DNA of 20,123 nt from a virus, in IMG/VR virus record IMGVR_UViG_3300005513_000035, positions 1 to 20,123 of that record. The stretch is one strand, 5' to 3'. This document shows positions 1 to 6,947 of this stretch, piece after piece. Position 1 is the first letter of the stretch. Each line of letters starts with the position of its first letter. The notes beneath the pieces were generated by a model that saw only the letters and a program-made list of their open reading frames with translations, had not been told where the DNA came from and ran no database searches. A program made the position numbers and the translations under genes.

Positions 1-49
1 TGACGCTCGGCGTCACATTGACGTCGATACTGGCGGGAATGGTGCTCAT
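1..49 (-). CDS. Start of a probable DUF3383/tail-sheath-like protein (partial)
   Basis: Sixteen codons are visible before the window edge, reading MSTIPASIDVNVTPSV. A CGGAG ribosome binding site lies 9 bases upstream of the ATG at 49, which supports a true start. It follows the neck terminator gene on the same strand, the place where related phages carry the DUF3383/tail-sheath-type protein. The short Ser-Thr-Ile-Pro N-terminus with a Val-rich strand resembles such proteins from memory. The family assignment is an inference from position and a very short stretch; that a gene starts here is much more certain. Confidence 0.6.
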   Translation of the reverse strand, partial: MSTIPASIDVNVTPSV

Positions 50-100
50 GGAAACGGGCTCCGGATGGAATTGGGGGGATCTGTCAGGGATGAGTGTTTT

Positions 101-119
101 GCGCGCGAGGGACGCGCGC
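101..119. other. GC hairpin between neck terminator and next tail gene
   Basis: A perfect 7-bp inverted repeat, GCGCGCG and CGCGCGC, with a 5-base loop lies in the 86-base spacer between the neck terminator stop and the next start. No T-run follows on the minus strand, so it is not a canonical intrinsic terminator. It could be an attenuator or an mRNA-stabilising hairpin. Confidence 0.35.
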
Positions 120-135
120 GCGGGTCGCTGGCCGG

Positions 136-1077
136 TCAGCTTGCCGCCGCGGCGTCGACGACATTGACTTTCAGCGTGTCCGCGAACTGCTGCGGCACGG
201 TCACGGTTTCGTCGACCTGCAACTCGACGTCGACCAGCCAGCGATTTTCATACTGCTGCTCGCCATCACTTAGCGCGAGCTGGCGCGGCTCATCCGCGTA
301 GAGCGGTGCGATCGCGGACGAGAGCTCGGCGAACAGCGAGACCCCGTATTCATCGCGCAACAGCGTCGAGATGATCTGCGCGAAGTTGCCGCTGTTGGGC
401 CCGTACACATCGACCTGAACGGCCAGTTGTACGGATTCCGTGGTTTCCTTCGTGCCGGCTGCCATGGCCTCGGAAGCGACTTCCTGACTAGGCGAAACGA
501 AATAGGTGCCGGTCCCGCCGGTACCGGAACCGAAGGCCTGCAGCAGCGTGCCGACGGCAACCCCCACCCCGAAGATGCGGCCGCCTTGCGCAATTGCGCC
601 GGTTTTCAATTCCGTCACCGTCATCGCGTTGCCGTCGATTGAGGCGGTGAACGTCACGTCGGTCGGCGTGTCGACGTTCGTCGAGAGACGCGTCCGGCGA
701 AGCGGTGTCATGGTCACGTAATCCGAACCCACCGGCTCGGGAACGCGATTGTCCTGCGCCTGGATGACTTCGACGCCCGTCGTGAGCACGCGCGTGTCGT
801 CGGCTCCGCCGATCGTTTGCGCGATGCTGATCACATAGGTGCCGAGGCCCCCGGTTCCGGTACCGAACGCACTGATGTACGTGCCATAGGTCACGTCCTG
901 GCCGAGAACCGGATCCCCGAGGCTGATCGCCGCGCTGCCGTCGAGCATTGACGCCACGGTCAGCATGTTGCCGTCGATCGAACCGTTGAACTGCGCGCCG
1001 CCGGCCGGCAGCACGGCGAGCAGGAACGACCGAAGCGTCGCGAAGACGTCGGATTCGCTCGGGGAAATAGTGAACAT
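136..1077 (-). CDS. Phage neck terminator protein (gp12-like) carrying two inserted Gly-rich beta modules
   Basis: This 313-aa protein contains the conserved pieces of the gp12-like neck terminator (LIC_12616-type) family: an N-terminal helix (residues 1-25), a core strand with EVIQAQDNRVPEPVGSDY (about 103-120) and TPLRRTRL, and a C-terminal part with VDVYGPNSG (222-230), PLYADEPRQL and GEQQYENRW. The product is expected to close the neck or tail tube. The core is interrupted twice, at residues 29-92 and 142-206, by a Gly/Thr-rich module ending in GTGTGG(L/T)GTY, which also occurs twice in the cement protein. The ATG at 1077 overlaps the upstream stop as TGATG. An earlier in-frame start at 1155 would lie inside the neighbour and is rejected. 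Family from memory; module boundaries are by eye. Confidence 0.85.
   Translation of the reverse strand: MFTISPSESDVFATLRSFLLAVLPAGGAQFNGSIDGNMLTVASMLDGSAAISLGDPVLGQDVTYGTYISAFGTGTGGLGTYVISIAQTIGGADDTRVLTTGVEVIQAQDNRVPEPVGSDYVTMTPLRRTRLSTNVDTPTDVTFTASIDGNAMTVTELKTGAIAQGGRIFGVGVAVGTLLQAFGSGTGGTGTYFVSPSQEVASEAMAAGTKETTESVQLAVQVDVYGPNSGNFAQIISTLLRDEYGVSLFAELSSAIAPLYADEPRQLALSDGEQQYENRWLVDVELQVDETVTVPQQFADTLKVNVVDAAAAS
460..654 (-). repeat. Gly-rich beta module, copy B (neck terminator residues 142-206)
   Basis: This encodes FTASIDGNAMTVTELKTG, a middle section with GVGVAVGTLLQAF, then GSGTGGTGTYFVSPSQEVAS. It is the best match to the consensus SIDGN..LTV.....G...G..L.G.G...GT.I....G.GG.GTY.V...Q. 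The insertion separates two conserved parts of the neck terminator fold. Confidence 0.75.
802..993 (-). repeat. Gly-rich beta module, copy A (neck terminator residues 29-92)
   Basis: This segment encodes FNGSIDGNMLTV, then a Gly-Asp turn, then FGTGTGGLGTYVIS and a Gln-Thr-Ile end. It matches copies B, C and D in layout: short strand, 'LTV', G-x-x-x-G, 'GxGTGGxGTY', and a closing x-Q-x strand. At DNA level, bases around 834-872 are about 82% identical to 4340-4378 in copy D (7 mismatches in 39 by eye). Confidence 0.75.
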
Positions 1078-1460
1078 CAGGCCGCCTGATCTTGCAGCGT
1101 CACGGCGCACTTTGCCCAATCGGCCCATTGCTCGAGCACCAGCGCGACCAGCCACGTGCCGGCGTTCGGGCCCGTCGCGATCTTGATCAGATCCCCGCCC
1201 TGCCGGTTGATCCGCTTCACGCTGTCGATGGTGCCGTTCAGATAGATCGCGCGGCGGATGCCCTGGATGTTCAAGCCGTCCAGATGCACCATATCGTTGT
1301 ACTGAAGCGCCTGGACCTGAGCCCGAAACGGGAGGTTGTCGTATTTCGGGACGCGGTTGCCGTCGGCCCGGGTGTCATAGCCCGCGCTCACGCGCACGGT
1401 CGCCGCGATGTTCGGATTGACCGCGCGCGTCTGGCCGTTGGCGATGCCGCGCAGGTTCAT
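1077..1460 (-). CDS. Conserved phage neck-region protein, 127 aa
   Basis: The protein resembles an unnamed family found between gp10-like and gp12-like neck genes in related prophages: N-terminal LRGIANGQTRAVNPNI, a central LQYNDMVHLDGLNIQGIRRA, and a C-terminal GTWLVALVLEQWADWAKCAV strand. It is probably a small head-tail joining or tail completion component; the exact role is unknown. The ATG at 1460 is preferred over the GTG at 1463, because GAGGTG lies 5-6 bases before the ATG but only about 2-3 before the GTG. The ATG overlaps the upstream stop (TGATG), and the stop overlaps the next start in the same way, so translation is probably coupled. No signal peptide or membrane segment is seen. 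Confidence 0.8.
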   Translation of the reverse strand: MNLRGIANGQTRAVNPNIAATVRVSAGYDTRADGNRVPKYDNLPFRAQVQALQYNDMVHLDGLNIQGIRRAIYLNGTIDSVKRINRQGGDLIKIATGPNAGTWLVALVLEQWADWAKCAVTLQDQAA

Positions 1461-1993
1461 CACGTCACCTCGGAGCCGACCGAATTCTTCATGTGGCCGG
1501 TCCAGTCGAGCGGTTTGGTCGAGACGCCGCCATAGGACTCGCCGGCTGCCACGCGCCGCGCCGCCTCGCCGACATCCTTGCCGGTGATCTCCTCCGGATG
1601 GTTGCCGAACATCTTGCGCAGCATGAGCGTGACCGGGCTTAGCGGCGGCTGCGTCGTGTCGACGATCGACTGTTGCAGCTGCCCCTTTATGCCCTCGCCC
1701 ACGATTTCGAGCGTGGTCCGGACGTCATAGTTGTTCTGCGGCAGCAGTCCGCCAATTGCCGGCGCCCATTCGTCCGACTTCGATGCGATCATGTTGCGGA
1801 AGTACGGCCGCGGCGGAACGTTCGCCCTCGGCGCGCCGAATACCTGGATTGCCGCGACCATCGCAACAGAGGTGCCGTTCGGATAGGTCGCGCCCTCGAG
1901 GAAGCCGACGCGCAGCTTCCCGGGCTTGGCGACCTTTTGCGAGATCTCGCGCAAGGCCGCCTCGAGCTTATCGCCACCTTTCAACGCGGCCAT
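1460..1993 (-). CDS. HK97 gp10-like neck/tail completion protein
   Basis: A 177-aa protein with a predicted N-terminal helix (about residues 1-25) followed by KLRVGFLEGATYPNGTSVA and PPRPYFRNMI. These are features of HK97-gp10-like tail completion proteins (Gly-Phe-Leu-Glu strand and a Pro-Pro-Arg-Pro-[YF]-[FL]-Arg motif). A helical C-terminus with PPLSPVTLMLRK and TKPLDWTGHMKNSV agrees with that family. It would sit between portal/adaptor and tail. The ATG at 1993 has GGAGGGGG just upstream; the longer reading to 2023 adds an Arg-rich stretch that is out-of-frame coding of the neighbour. The start lies inside the DUF4054 gene by 13 bases. Confidence 0.82.
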   Translation of the reverse strand: MAALKGGDKLEAALREISQKVAKPGKLRVGFLEGATYPNGTSVAMVAAIQVFGAPRANVPPRPYFRNMIASKSDEWAPAIGGLLPQNNYDVRTTLEIVGEGIKGQLQQSIVDTTQPPLSPVTLMLRKMFGNHPEEITGKDVGEAARRVAAGESYGGVSTKPLDWTGHMKNSVGSEVT

Positions 1994-2442
1994 CGCCCGC
2001 CCCCTCCGACGCCGCCCCGCCATGGCCCGGCGCCGACGACGGGCTTCTTATTCGACAGGTAGCGCGCCCCCCGATAGGCCACGGTCGCGGCCCAATAGGC
2101 GCTGCCGTAACGCGTTTGCTGGAACCATTGCGCGGTGCCCGGCGGATAATCGTTCTGCGCCTGCACCGACACCGAACCTTCGGTGGCATTGCTGATGCGG
2201 CCGACCAGCGGCGGGGCCGGCTCACCGTCTGCCGACGGCGCATTGAGTGCGGCAATGTGCGCCGTCAGCATATTCATCAAGAGCAACTGCGTCGCCGCGT
2301 CCCGCACGGGCCCGGTGCCATCGTTGCGCAGATATAGCCCCGCCTCACCGAAATACGCTTGCGCGGTCGCAGGCTGGACCTGCGAGAATTCCGGATAACG
2401 CGCGATCCATTGCGCGTAGCTAAATTGAACGATGACACCCAT
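1981..2442 (-). CDS. DUF4054 family head-tail adaptor protein
   Basis: This 153-aa protein has the DUF4054 layout: FSYAQWIARYPEFSQV at the N-terminus, AQAYFGEAGLYL, a conserved LLLMNMLTAHIAALNAP helix, PLVGRISNATEGSVSV, and PGTAQWFQQTRYGSAYWAAT. DUF4054 proteins lie after the capsid gene in many phages and are regarded as head completion or head-tail connector proteins. The last 20 residues are Gly/Arg-rich and overlap the next gene start, so they may be a poorly conserved tail. It follows the 158-aa gene by 15 bases on the same strand. Confidence 0.88.
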   Translation of the reverse strand: MGVIVQFSYAQWIARYPEFSQVQPATAQAYFGEAGLYLRNDGTGPVRDAATQLLLMNMLTAHIAALNAPSADGEPAPPLVGRISNATEGSVSVQAQNDYPPGTAQWFQQTRYGSAYWAATVAYRGARYLSNKKPVVGAGPWRGGVGGGGRWPR

Positions 2443-2457
2443 GGGCCTGCTCCGCCT

Positions 2458-2934
2458 TCACCTGACGTCGGCCTTCCCGATCCCGATCTTGCCGGTGATC
2501 TGCTTGATGCGGCCGTCCGCATAGACGGTCTTGCCGTTCTGGATCGTTCTCTCCGGGTTCAGCGGCTCGAGGCCGGAAAGCACACCCTTTTGCTCTCTTG
2601 CCTGCCCGGTGACCATCGACTCCTTGGTGTTCGCAAAGATGAGGCCTGCTTTGACCGCCGGATGTTCTTTGTTCTGCTCCATCCATTCGTCAAAGAAATC
2701 CTTCGGCACGTTCGGCGTGAGCGCGTAGCCGCCGATGATCAGATAATCCCGGGCCTCGCCCTTCGGCACGGCAGAACCATGGATCTCGACCGTTTCGCCG
2801 ATTTGCTCGGCGCGCTTGATTTCCCGATATCCCGTCGGGGTGACCTCGCGGTCATCGATCATTTGAAAATTGCGCAGCAAGAGACCGTTCGGAAGCTTGC
2901 AAGCGACGGTAACGACACTGTTTTTCGTGGCCAT
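2458..2934 (-). CDS. Conserved hypothetical phage protein downstream of the capsid gene, 158 aa
   Basis: The protein has a beta-rich N-terminus (VVTVACKLPNGLLLRNF), a middle IIGGYALTPNVPKDFFDEWMEQ, and HPAVKAGLIFANTKESMVTGQAREQ followed by GLEPLNPER. I recognise this pattern from unnamed proteins that sit just after the DUF2184 capsid gene in related prophages; no function is established that I can name. The position suggests a head or head-tail joining component. No good Shine-Dalgarno sequence precedes the ATG at 2934, and the nearest GGAG is buried in a strong hairpin (2943-2973). Expression may therefore depend on coupling or on hairpin state. Confidence 0.75.
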   Translation of the reverse strand: MATKNSVVTVACKLPNGLLLRNFQMIDDREVTPTGYREIKRAEQIGETVEIHGSAVPKGEARDYLIIGGYALTPNVPKDFFDEWMEQNKEHPAVKAGLIFANTKESMVTGQAREQKGVLSGLEPLNPERTIQNGKTVYADGRIKQITGKIGIGKADVR

Positions 2935-2942
2935 GAATCACT

Positions 2943-2973
2943 AACGCGGAGACGGCTCGCGCCGCTCCGCGTT
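2943..2973 (-). terminator. Strong hairpin after the major capsid gene (attenuator-like)
   Basis: A perfect 9-bp stem (AACGCGGAG at 2943-2951, CTCCGCGTT at 2965-2973) with a 13-base loop that itself contains a CGGC/GCCG pair. It lies between the capsid gene stop and the next start. There is no T-run after it on the minus strand, so it may be a partial terminator or a processing/stability element that keeps capsid mRNA above downstream neck genes. Confidence 0.5.
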
Positions 2974-3014
2974 TCCCAAGGCTAGATTGTTGATGGAGGA
3001 AAACCCGGCGCCAA

Positions 3015-4133
3015 TCAGACGCCGAGCATGGAGACGAAAGCGACGGGCATACGGATGACCGCGCCCCAAGTGCCGCCGGTCAGCTTCTGCTTGAAGCTCG
3101 ACAGCCCTTTGATAATCGCATGAGAGCGCATCTTCTCATTGAAGGAGCAAGTGCCGGTTTCCTGGCCCTCGATACCCTCCGCGATCATCTGCACGAGGTT
3201 GCCACCGGCAACGCCCTGCGGATTGGCCGGCGATTTCACGCCGTACTGCACCGCAGTTTCGAAGCGGATGTTCGGGAAGTTCTTCTTCAGCATGTCCGTC
3301 ACGTTCACATTGAACGTGTTGGTCGCGGTCAATGCGACTTCTGTCGCCGGGTCCATCGCCACGACAACTTGAGCCTGCTTGTCGACCAGGCCGCCGGTCT
3401 GCTTGACCAGCTGATAAAACATCGCCTGGAAGTCGGCATAGATCTCGTTTGCAGTCGCGACGATCTGGCCGTTCTTGATCCACGCCACGCCGCCGGCCGC
3501 TTTCAGCGCCGGGGTGAGCGATGGCCCGAGATTCGGATCGTTCAGAAACCCGTAGTTCTCAAGGCCACGAATGCCGAAGAAATACGAGAGGTTCTGGAAC
3601 TTGTCCATGACGGTCGCGGCCGCCACGTCCAGCTCGGAGATCCAGTTGATCCGCGCCAGACCCGCACGCTCGAGCTCGCGCTCGCCGTATTCCTTGATGG
3701 TCTGGAACAGATATGACTGACGCTGCGGCCAGTTGGTGTTCGCGCCGGCGTGACCGTTCTCGGAGAAGTCGCCATAGCTGGAGACTTCGCCGGTGTGCTC
3801 GACCACCGGAAACAGCGCGGTATCGTCAAGCCAAGTGCCTTTCTTCGTCTCGCCGAGGATCTTCGTGGCATTGTTCGGGGCGAACAAGATTTTGAAGACC
3901 TTGGGGTCGATGAAGTTGGTCAGCTGGAACGGAACGGCCGAGTTCGGCGCCGTGGTCAGCGTCGGCTGGGCATCCGTGGCCATCTGGATCTCGGCCGCGG
4001 CGTCCATGGCCAGCTGATAGTTGTGGCCATAGCCGTCGGGGACGTACCCGATGACGTCGGGCAGAAAGATGCCCCGCTCGGCCAGATGAGCCTGATCGGC
4101 CCGCCAAACGGCAATTGCCTCTTGCAGATTCAT
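3015..4133 (-). CDS. Major capsid protein (DUF2184 family)
   Basis: This 372-aa protein resembles DUF2184 major capsid proteins with the HK97 fold. Visible family features are an N-terminal helix, PFQLTNFIDPKVFKILFAPN (about residues 68-87), a long segment with FSENGHAGANTNWPQRQSYL (about 123-142), EYGERELERAGLARINW, and a C-terminus with SSFKQKLTGGTWGAVI. It forms the icosahedral shell. It follows the cement protein and the DUF2213 protease, the standard order in such head modules. No N-terminal delta domain is seen, which fits a separate scaffold supplied by the protease gene. It is intact, with no frameshift or stop. Confidence 0.9.
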   Translation of the reverse strand: MNLQEAIAVWRADQAHLAERGIFLPDVIGYVPDGYGHNYQLAMDAAAEIQMATDAQPTLTTAPNSAVPFQLTNFIDPKVFKILFAPNNATKILGETKKGTWLDDTALFPVVEHTGEVSSYGDFSENGHAGANTNWPQRQSYLFQTIKEYGERELERAGLARINWISELDVAAATVMDKFQNLSYFFGIRGLENYGFLNDPNLGPSLTPALKAAGGVAWIKNGQIVATANEIYADFQAMFYQLVKQTGGLVDKQAQVVVAMDPATEVALTATNTFNVNVTDMLKKNFPNIRFETAVQYGVKSPANPQGVAGGNLVQMIAEGIEGQETGTCSFNEKMRSHAIIKGLSSFKQKLTGGTWGAVIRMPVAFVSMLGV

Positions 4134-4153
4134 GATTCTCTCACTCCGCTTGA

Positions 4154-4175
4154 TGCCGGTTTTTTCTGGCCGGCA
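4154..4175. other. Small hairpin upstream of the capsid gene
   Basis: A 6-bp inverted repeat, TGCCGG and CCGGCA, with a 10-base loop containing a T-run (plus strand) lies in the 77-base spacer between the cement and capsid genes. It may be an mRNA end-protecting or processing hairpin for the highly expressed capsid message. Evidence is only the symmetry and position. Confidence 0.3.
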
Positions 4176-4210
4176 AGACTGTTACGATGTTGGAGGGAAG
4201 CCTTCGGCGC

Positions 4211-5152
4211 TTAGCCGTAGGGCGTGGCGTCCATCTTCACGAGCTCACCAGGCGCGCCGGCCGATCGGGCGAAAAAGCTGGTTTCGATCGCGGTGCCGAC
4301 GGTGATCGTGCCGGACGCAAAGGTCTGCGTCGGATCGACCACATAGGTGCCGAGCCCACCGGCGCCGGTGATGAACGCGGTGATCGAGGTGCCGGCTGTG
4401 ATGCCGGCCGCCGTCAGCGCGTCGCCAACCGCAAGATGGCCAGAAGCGATCGCGGTGACGGTCAGCACGCCATAGGTCGCGTTGATCGCTTCCCCTTGGA
4501 CGTTCTGCTCGCCGATGTTCACGGCATAATCGCCGGTGCCGCCGGGAACGCCGTCCAGTTGCTCGACGATCTTGGTGCCGGCGGCAATGCCCGCGCCGCT
4601 GATCGTCGCGCCCGGGTAGAGCGTGCCGTTGGTGACGGCGCTGACGTTCAGGATGTTGTCGTTGATCGAGCCCGTGACCGCCGCAGTGGCCGCGGCGATC
4701 GCGCCCGTGACCGATGCGCTCGGCACGCTGCCGGACGGTGCAAACGACACGGTGCCGTCGGCGTAGCTTGCGAACGCCTTCATGCCCGGAAGCGCTTCGG
4801 TGTTGCCGTTGTTCCGCACCCAGAAGCCGGCGCGGGCCATCAGATGCACCTGGAAGCCCTGCGGAATGAGCATGCTCGATTCCTGCAGATAGCCGGTGAT
4901 GAGGCCTTGCTGATCGCGGTGGACGAAGCCAGCCGGCGAACCAGCACCGAAGTTGTTCGCGATCGCGGGCGCGTCGTTCGCGTCGACTTCCTCATAACTG
5001 AGCCATGCAAAGCGACCGACGATCAATCCGTTGTCGCCGGCGACCAGGCCACCGGGGCCAGCATCAACCGAGAAGCGCGGATTGGTGTTGCAGAAGTCGC
5101 CTTCAATGGCGGGCGCCGGCTGAGTGTTCACCACTCGCTGAAAACCGCTCAT
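4211..5152 (-). CDS. Structural cement protein (Gp24-like) with two Gly-rich beta modules
   Basis: The first ~140 residues of this 313-aa protein match the Gp24-type phage cement family: [20 protein letters not shown] at the start, GLIVGRFAW (42-50), [20 protein letters not shown] (75-94) and [14 protein letters not shown] (99-112). The cement protein binds the outside of the capsid lattice and stabilises it. Residues 157-223 and 224-285 are two tandem copies of the module also found in the neck terminator; after them the core resumes with [17 protein letters not shown]. The insertion point, a probable exposed loop, would display both modules on the capsid surface. AAAGGA lies 7 bases before the ATG. 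The family is from memory; surface display is an inference. Confidence 0.88.
   Translation of the reverse strand: MSGFQRVVNTQPAPAIEGDFCNTNPRFSVDAGPGGLVAGDNGLIVGRFAWLSYEEVDANDAPAIANNFGAGSPAGFVHRDQQGLITGYLQESSMLIPQGFQVHLMARAGFWVRNNGNTEALPGMKAFASYADGTVSFAPSGSVPSASVTGAIAAATAAVTGSINDNILNVSAVTNGTLYPGATISGAGIAAGTKIVEQLDGVPGGTGDYAVNIGEQNVQGEAINATYGVLTVTAIASGHLAVGDALTAAGITAGTSITAFITGAGGLGTYVVDPTQTFASGTITVGTAIETSFFARSAGAPGELVKMDATPYG
4298..4483 (-). repeat. Gly-rich beta module, copy D (cement residues 224-285)
   Basis: Encodes [34 protein letters not shown], then [20 protein letters not shown]. It is the copy closest in DNA to copy A of the neck terminator around the GGLGTY turn, which suggests exchange or recent spread between the two genes. 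Confidence 0.75.
4484..4684 (-). repeat. Gly-rich beta module, copy C (cement residues 157-223)
   Basis: Encodes [36 protein letters not shown], then [20 protein letters not shown]. It keeps every landmark of the module, though the GTGTGG turn has become GVPGG and Thr-Tyr is replaced by Asp-Tyr. It is directly joined to copy D. Confidence 0.72.
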
Positions 5153-5221
5153 GGGTTTGTCCTTTCAAGTCAGATGTTTGCCAGCCGAAGCTGGCGCGTT
5201 GGTTGATGGAAATCTCGGCGC

Positions 5222-6073
5222 TTAGCCGAGCTTGATGCGGTTGGCGTCGGGGAAGCGTTCGGCGAAGCTCTTGGCGCCGGCCGCGTCCATTGCCATGCTC
5301 GGCTTGGGCTTCGGCTTGCTGCCGGGCAGCGGCTGCATGTCGAGAATGGTCGGCAGCGCCGAGGCGTGCACATCCTTGATCTTGTCGCCGAGGCCCATCG
5401 CGGTGAGCGCGGCGCGATAGACGCCCTCCGCGCTGTCGCACGCGATCGCGAGCTCACCGACATACGGGCGCACCTTGCGCTCCGCGTCGCGGATATCGCG
5501 CTGGTTCTTCGTGACTTGTGCAGTGGTGTCGGCAACCGCCTTTGCGATCGCCGCATCCATGGCGGGCTTGTCGACCATTTCCTTGTCCTTGTCTTCGTCG
5601 AGCGCTGGGGGCGCGTTGGGGTCCACTTCGGGATCTTCATCGGCAGCGCCGCCGCCATCGATCATCGAGCAGACCTTTGCGATGTCCTCATCGGACAGCT
5701 TGCCGGTGAGGAACTGGCGGACGCCTTCAGCACCGGCGTCCATGGTGGTTTCGTTGGGGCCTTTGCCGACAACCGGAAGGCCCGCGGTCCCGTCATTGTC
5801 CGCGGCCGCTTCCGCCGGCTCGACGCCATCCAGGCTGTCGAGCAGCGCCGTGACGTCATCCATCGAGGCGTCCTGCGCCAGCTTGCCGGCGGTGAGCGCA
5901 GTGAGGCCTTCGACGATCGCGGGCTTGCTCGCCTTGAAGTTCTTGGACGTGACGCCCTTGAACAGCGGGGCCAGATCGATCTTCGCGTCCATCGCCAGCT
6001 TGGGGCGCAACGCGATCATCAGCGCGCCCATGGCGACGGCCCCCTTACGGGTCAGCAGGTCTTTCTTCGACAT
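5222..6073 (-). CDS. Nested scaffold protein from an internal start in the protease gene
   Basis: The ATG at 6073 is in frame (codon 203 of the protease) and has GAGGAG at 6083-6088, 9 bases upstream. This is one of the best ribosome binding sites in the window and better than that of the full-length protein. Translation from here gives 283 aa starting MSKKDLLTRKG, that is, exactly the scaffold-like part without the protease. Phage lambda makes its scaffold Nu3 in the same way from inside protease gene C. The start signal is seen directly; the scaffold role is inferred by analogy. Confidence 0.6.
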   Translation of the reverse strand: MSKKDLLTRKGAVAMGALMIALRPKLAMDAKIDLAPLFKGVTSKNFKASKPAIVEGLTALTAGKLAQDASMDDVTALLDSLDGVEPAEAAADNDGTAGLPVVGKGPNETTMDAGAEGVRQFLTGKLSDEDIAKVCSMIDGGGAADEDPEVDPNAPPALDEDKDKEMVDKPAMDAAIAKAVADTTAQVTKNQRDIRDAERKVRPYVGELAIACDSAEGVYRAALTAMGLGDKIKDVHASALPTILDMQPLPGSKPKPKPSMAMDAAGAKSFAERFPDANRIKLG

Positions 6074-6679
6074 TAGAAACAACTCCTCGAGTTTTGGGAT
6101 AGCCGCATCACCGACGACGACATCGCTGCCGGCGCGGCCCTCGCGGACGGTCGCTACGTGGTTTCCGACGATGTCCCGCATGACGCCGTCATGGGCTTCG
6201 CCCTCATAGGTGCCGGGCGTCATGTCAGCGCGGTAGCGGTACGCTGCGGACAATTCTTTCTTGACGCCGTTCTCGACGTCGTCGATCGCATCGCGCGCCC
6301 AGATCACCAGGCTGTTGCGCAGAAACGGGGCTTCGAAAACCGCATCAGTGCCGGTCGAGCCAATCACCAGGTCCGGGTTGTGATCGTCGGCGGTGACGGG
6401 CTTGTGCCGCGAGAGTAGCGGGACGTTGTTGAAGGTCGACGCGGCCTTTGCGAGCTCATCCGGATCGCGGAGGAGCTTGTAGACCTTGTCAGGATTTAGC
6501 CCGAGCGCCTGCCAACCCGGGATCTCGCGGCCGATGTACGGATTGACCGCGGCCTTGCTGATGTTCGTGATTTCGACGTGCAAGCGACCATCGCGGTCAT
6601 AGGTCCGCACACTCGCGCGATCGAAGGCAAGCCCGTGCTGCGCCTCCGCGCGGTGCTGGCGCTCGGAGACAGACGGCAT
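5222..6679 (-). CDS. DUF2213 prohead protease fused to a scaffold-like C-terminus
   Basis: The N-terminal ~195 residues of this 485-aa protein match DUF2213, a phage head maturation protease family: NISKAAVNPYIGREIPGW (39-56), a RHKPV motif (His92), KKELSAAYRY (Ser144) and GNHVATVREGRAG (His174). His92, Ser144 and His174 are the likely catalytic or active-site positions by analogy with U35-type prohead proteases. Residues 203-485 are helical, Ala/Asp-rich and acidic, with a low-complexity Pro/Asp/Glu linker, as expected of a scaffold. The ATG at 6679 lies 10 bases after the upstream stop; earlier in-frame starts up to 6802 would overlap the upstream gene with an Arg-rich unlikely sequence. 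Catalytic assignment is inference. Confidence 0.85.
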   Translation of the reverse strand: MPSVSERQHRAEAQHGLAFDRASVRTYDRDGRLHVEITNISKAAVNPYIGREIPGWQALGLNPDKVYKLLRDPDELAKAASTFNNVPLLSRHKPVTADDHNPDLVIGSTGTDAVFEAPFLRNSLVIWARDAIDDVENGVKKELSAAYRYRADMTPGTYEGEAHDGVMRDIVGNHVATVREGRAGSDVVVGDAAIPKLEELFLMSKKDLLTRKGAVAMGALMIALRPKLAMDAKIDLAPLFKGVTSKNFKASKPAIVEGLTALTAGKLAQDASMDDVTALLDSLDGVEPAEAAADNDGTAGLPVVGKGPNETTMDAGAEGVRQFLTGKLSDEDIAKVCSMIDGGGAADEDPEVDPNAPPALDEDKDKEMVDKPAMDAAIAKAVADTTAQVTKNQRDIRDAERKVRPYVGELAIACDSAEGVYRAALTAMGLGDKIKDVHASALPTILDMQPLPGSKPKPKPSMAMDAAGAKSFAERFPDANRIKLG

Positions 6680-6689
6680 AGACAGGCTC

Positions 6690-6944
6690 TTACTTCTTCG
6701 CGGGCGCTTCGAGCTTTGCTGCCGGCGCCGGGGCCTCGCCCTTTGGCGTCTGCGCCTGCAGCTGGTTCTGCAACTCGAGCAGCAGCGGGGCGGCCGTCTC
6801 ATAGGGCAACTTCATGATGCCCTGCCCGATCGTCTGCAGGTCGCCGCGCGTGACATCGATCTTGACATGATCGGTTGGCGCTTGGGCGAAAGCGGCAGGG
6901 ACAAGGGCAAGCGTGAGGGACGCAGCAAGTGCAAGTTTCGGCAT
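6690..6944 (-). CDS. Small secreted or periplasmic protein of unknown function, 84 aa
   Basis: The protein starts with a clear signal peptide (MPKLALAASLTLALVPAAFA, probable cleavage after Ala20), then a short helical mature part with VKIDVTRGDLQTIGQGIMKL and LLLELQNQLQAQ, and a Pro/Ala/Lys-rich tail. Two ATG codons are adjacent; AAGGAG lies 2 bases before the one at 6947 but 5 before that at 6944, so 6944 is preferred. I cannot name the family. An exported protein directly upstream of the prohead protease is odd for a head operon and points to a cargo gene, or a host-modifying protein made late. Confidence 0.7.
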   Translation of the reverse strand: MPKLALAASLTLALVPAAFAQAPTDHVKIDVTRGDLQTIGQGIMKLPYETAAPLLLELQNQLQAQTPKGEAPAPAAKLEAPAKK

Positions 6945-6947
6945 CAT

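Noticed and set aside
4187-5206. Long plus-strand reading frame (339 codons) opposite the cement protein gene
   Set aside because: It is antisense to a recognised structural gene, its translation is Arg/Gly/Asp-rich and low in hydrophobic runs, and it arises from GC-rich third positions.
5366-6209. Two long plus-strand frames opposite the DUF2213 gene
   Set aside because: Both are antisense shadows of a gene with clear protease motifs; neither has a ribosome binding site or a recognisable domain.
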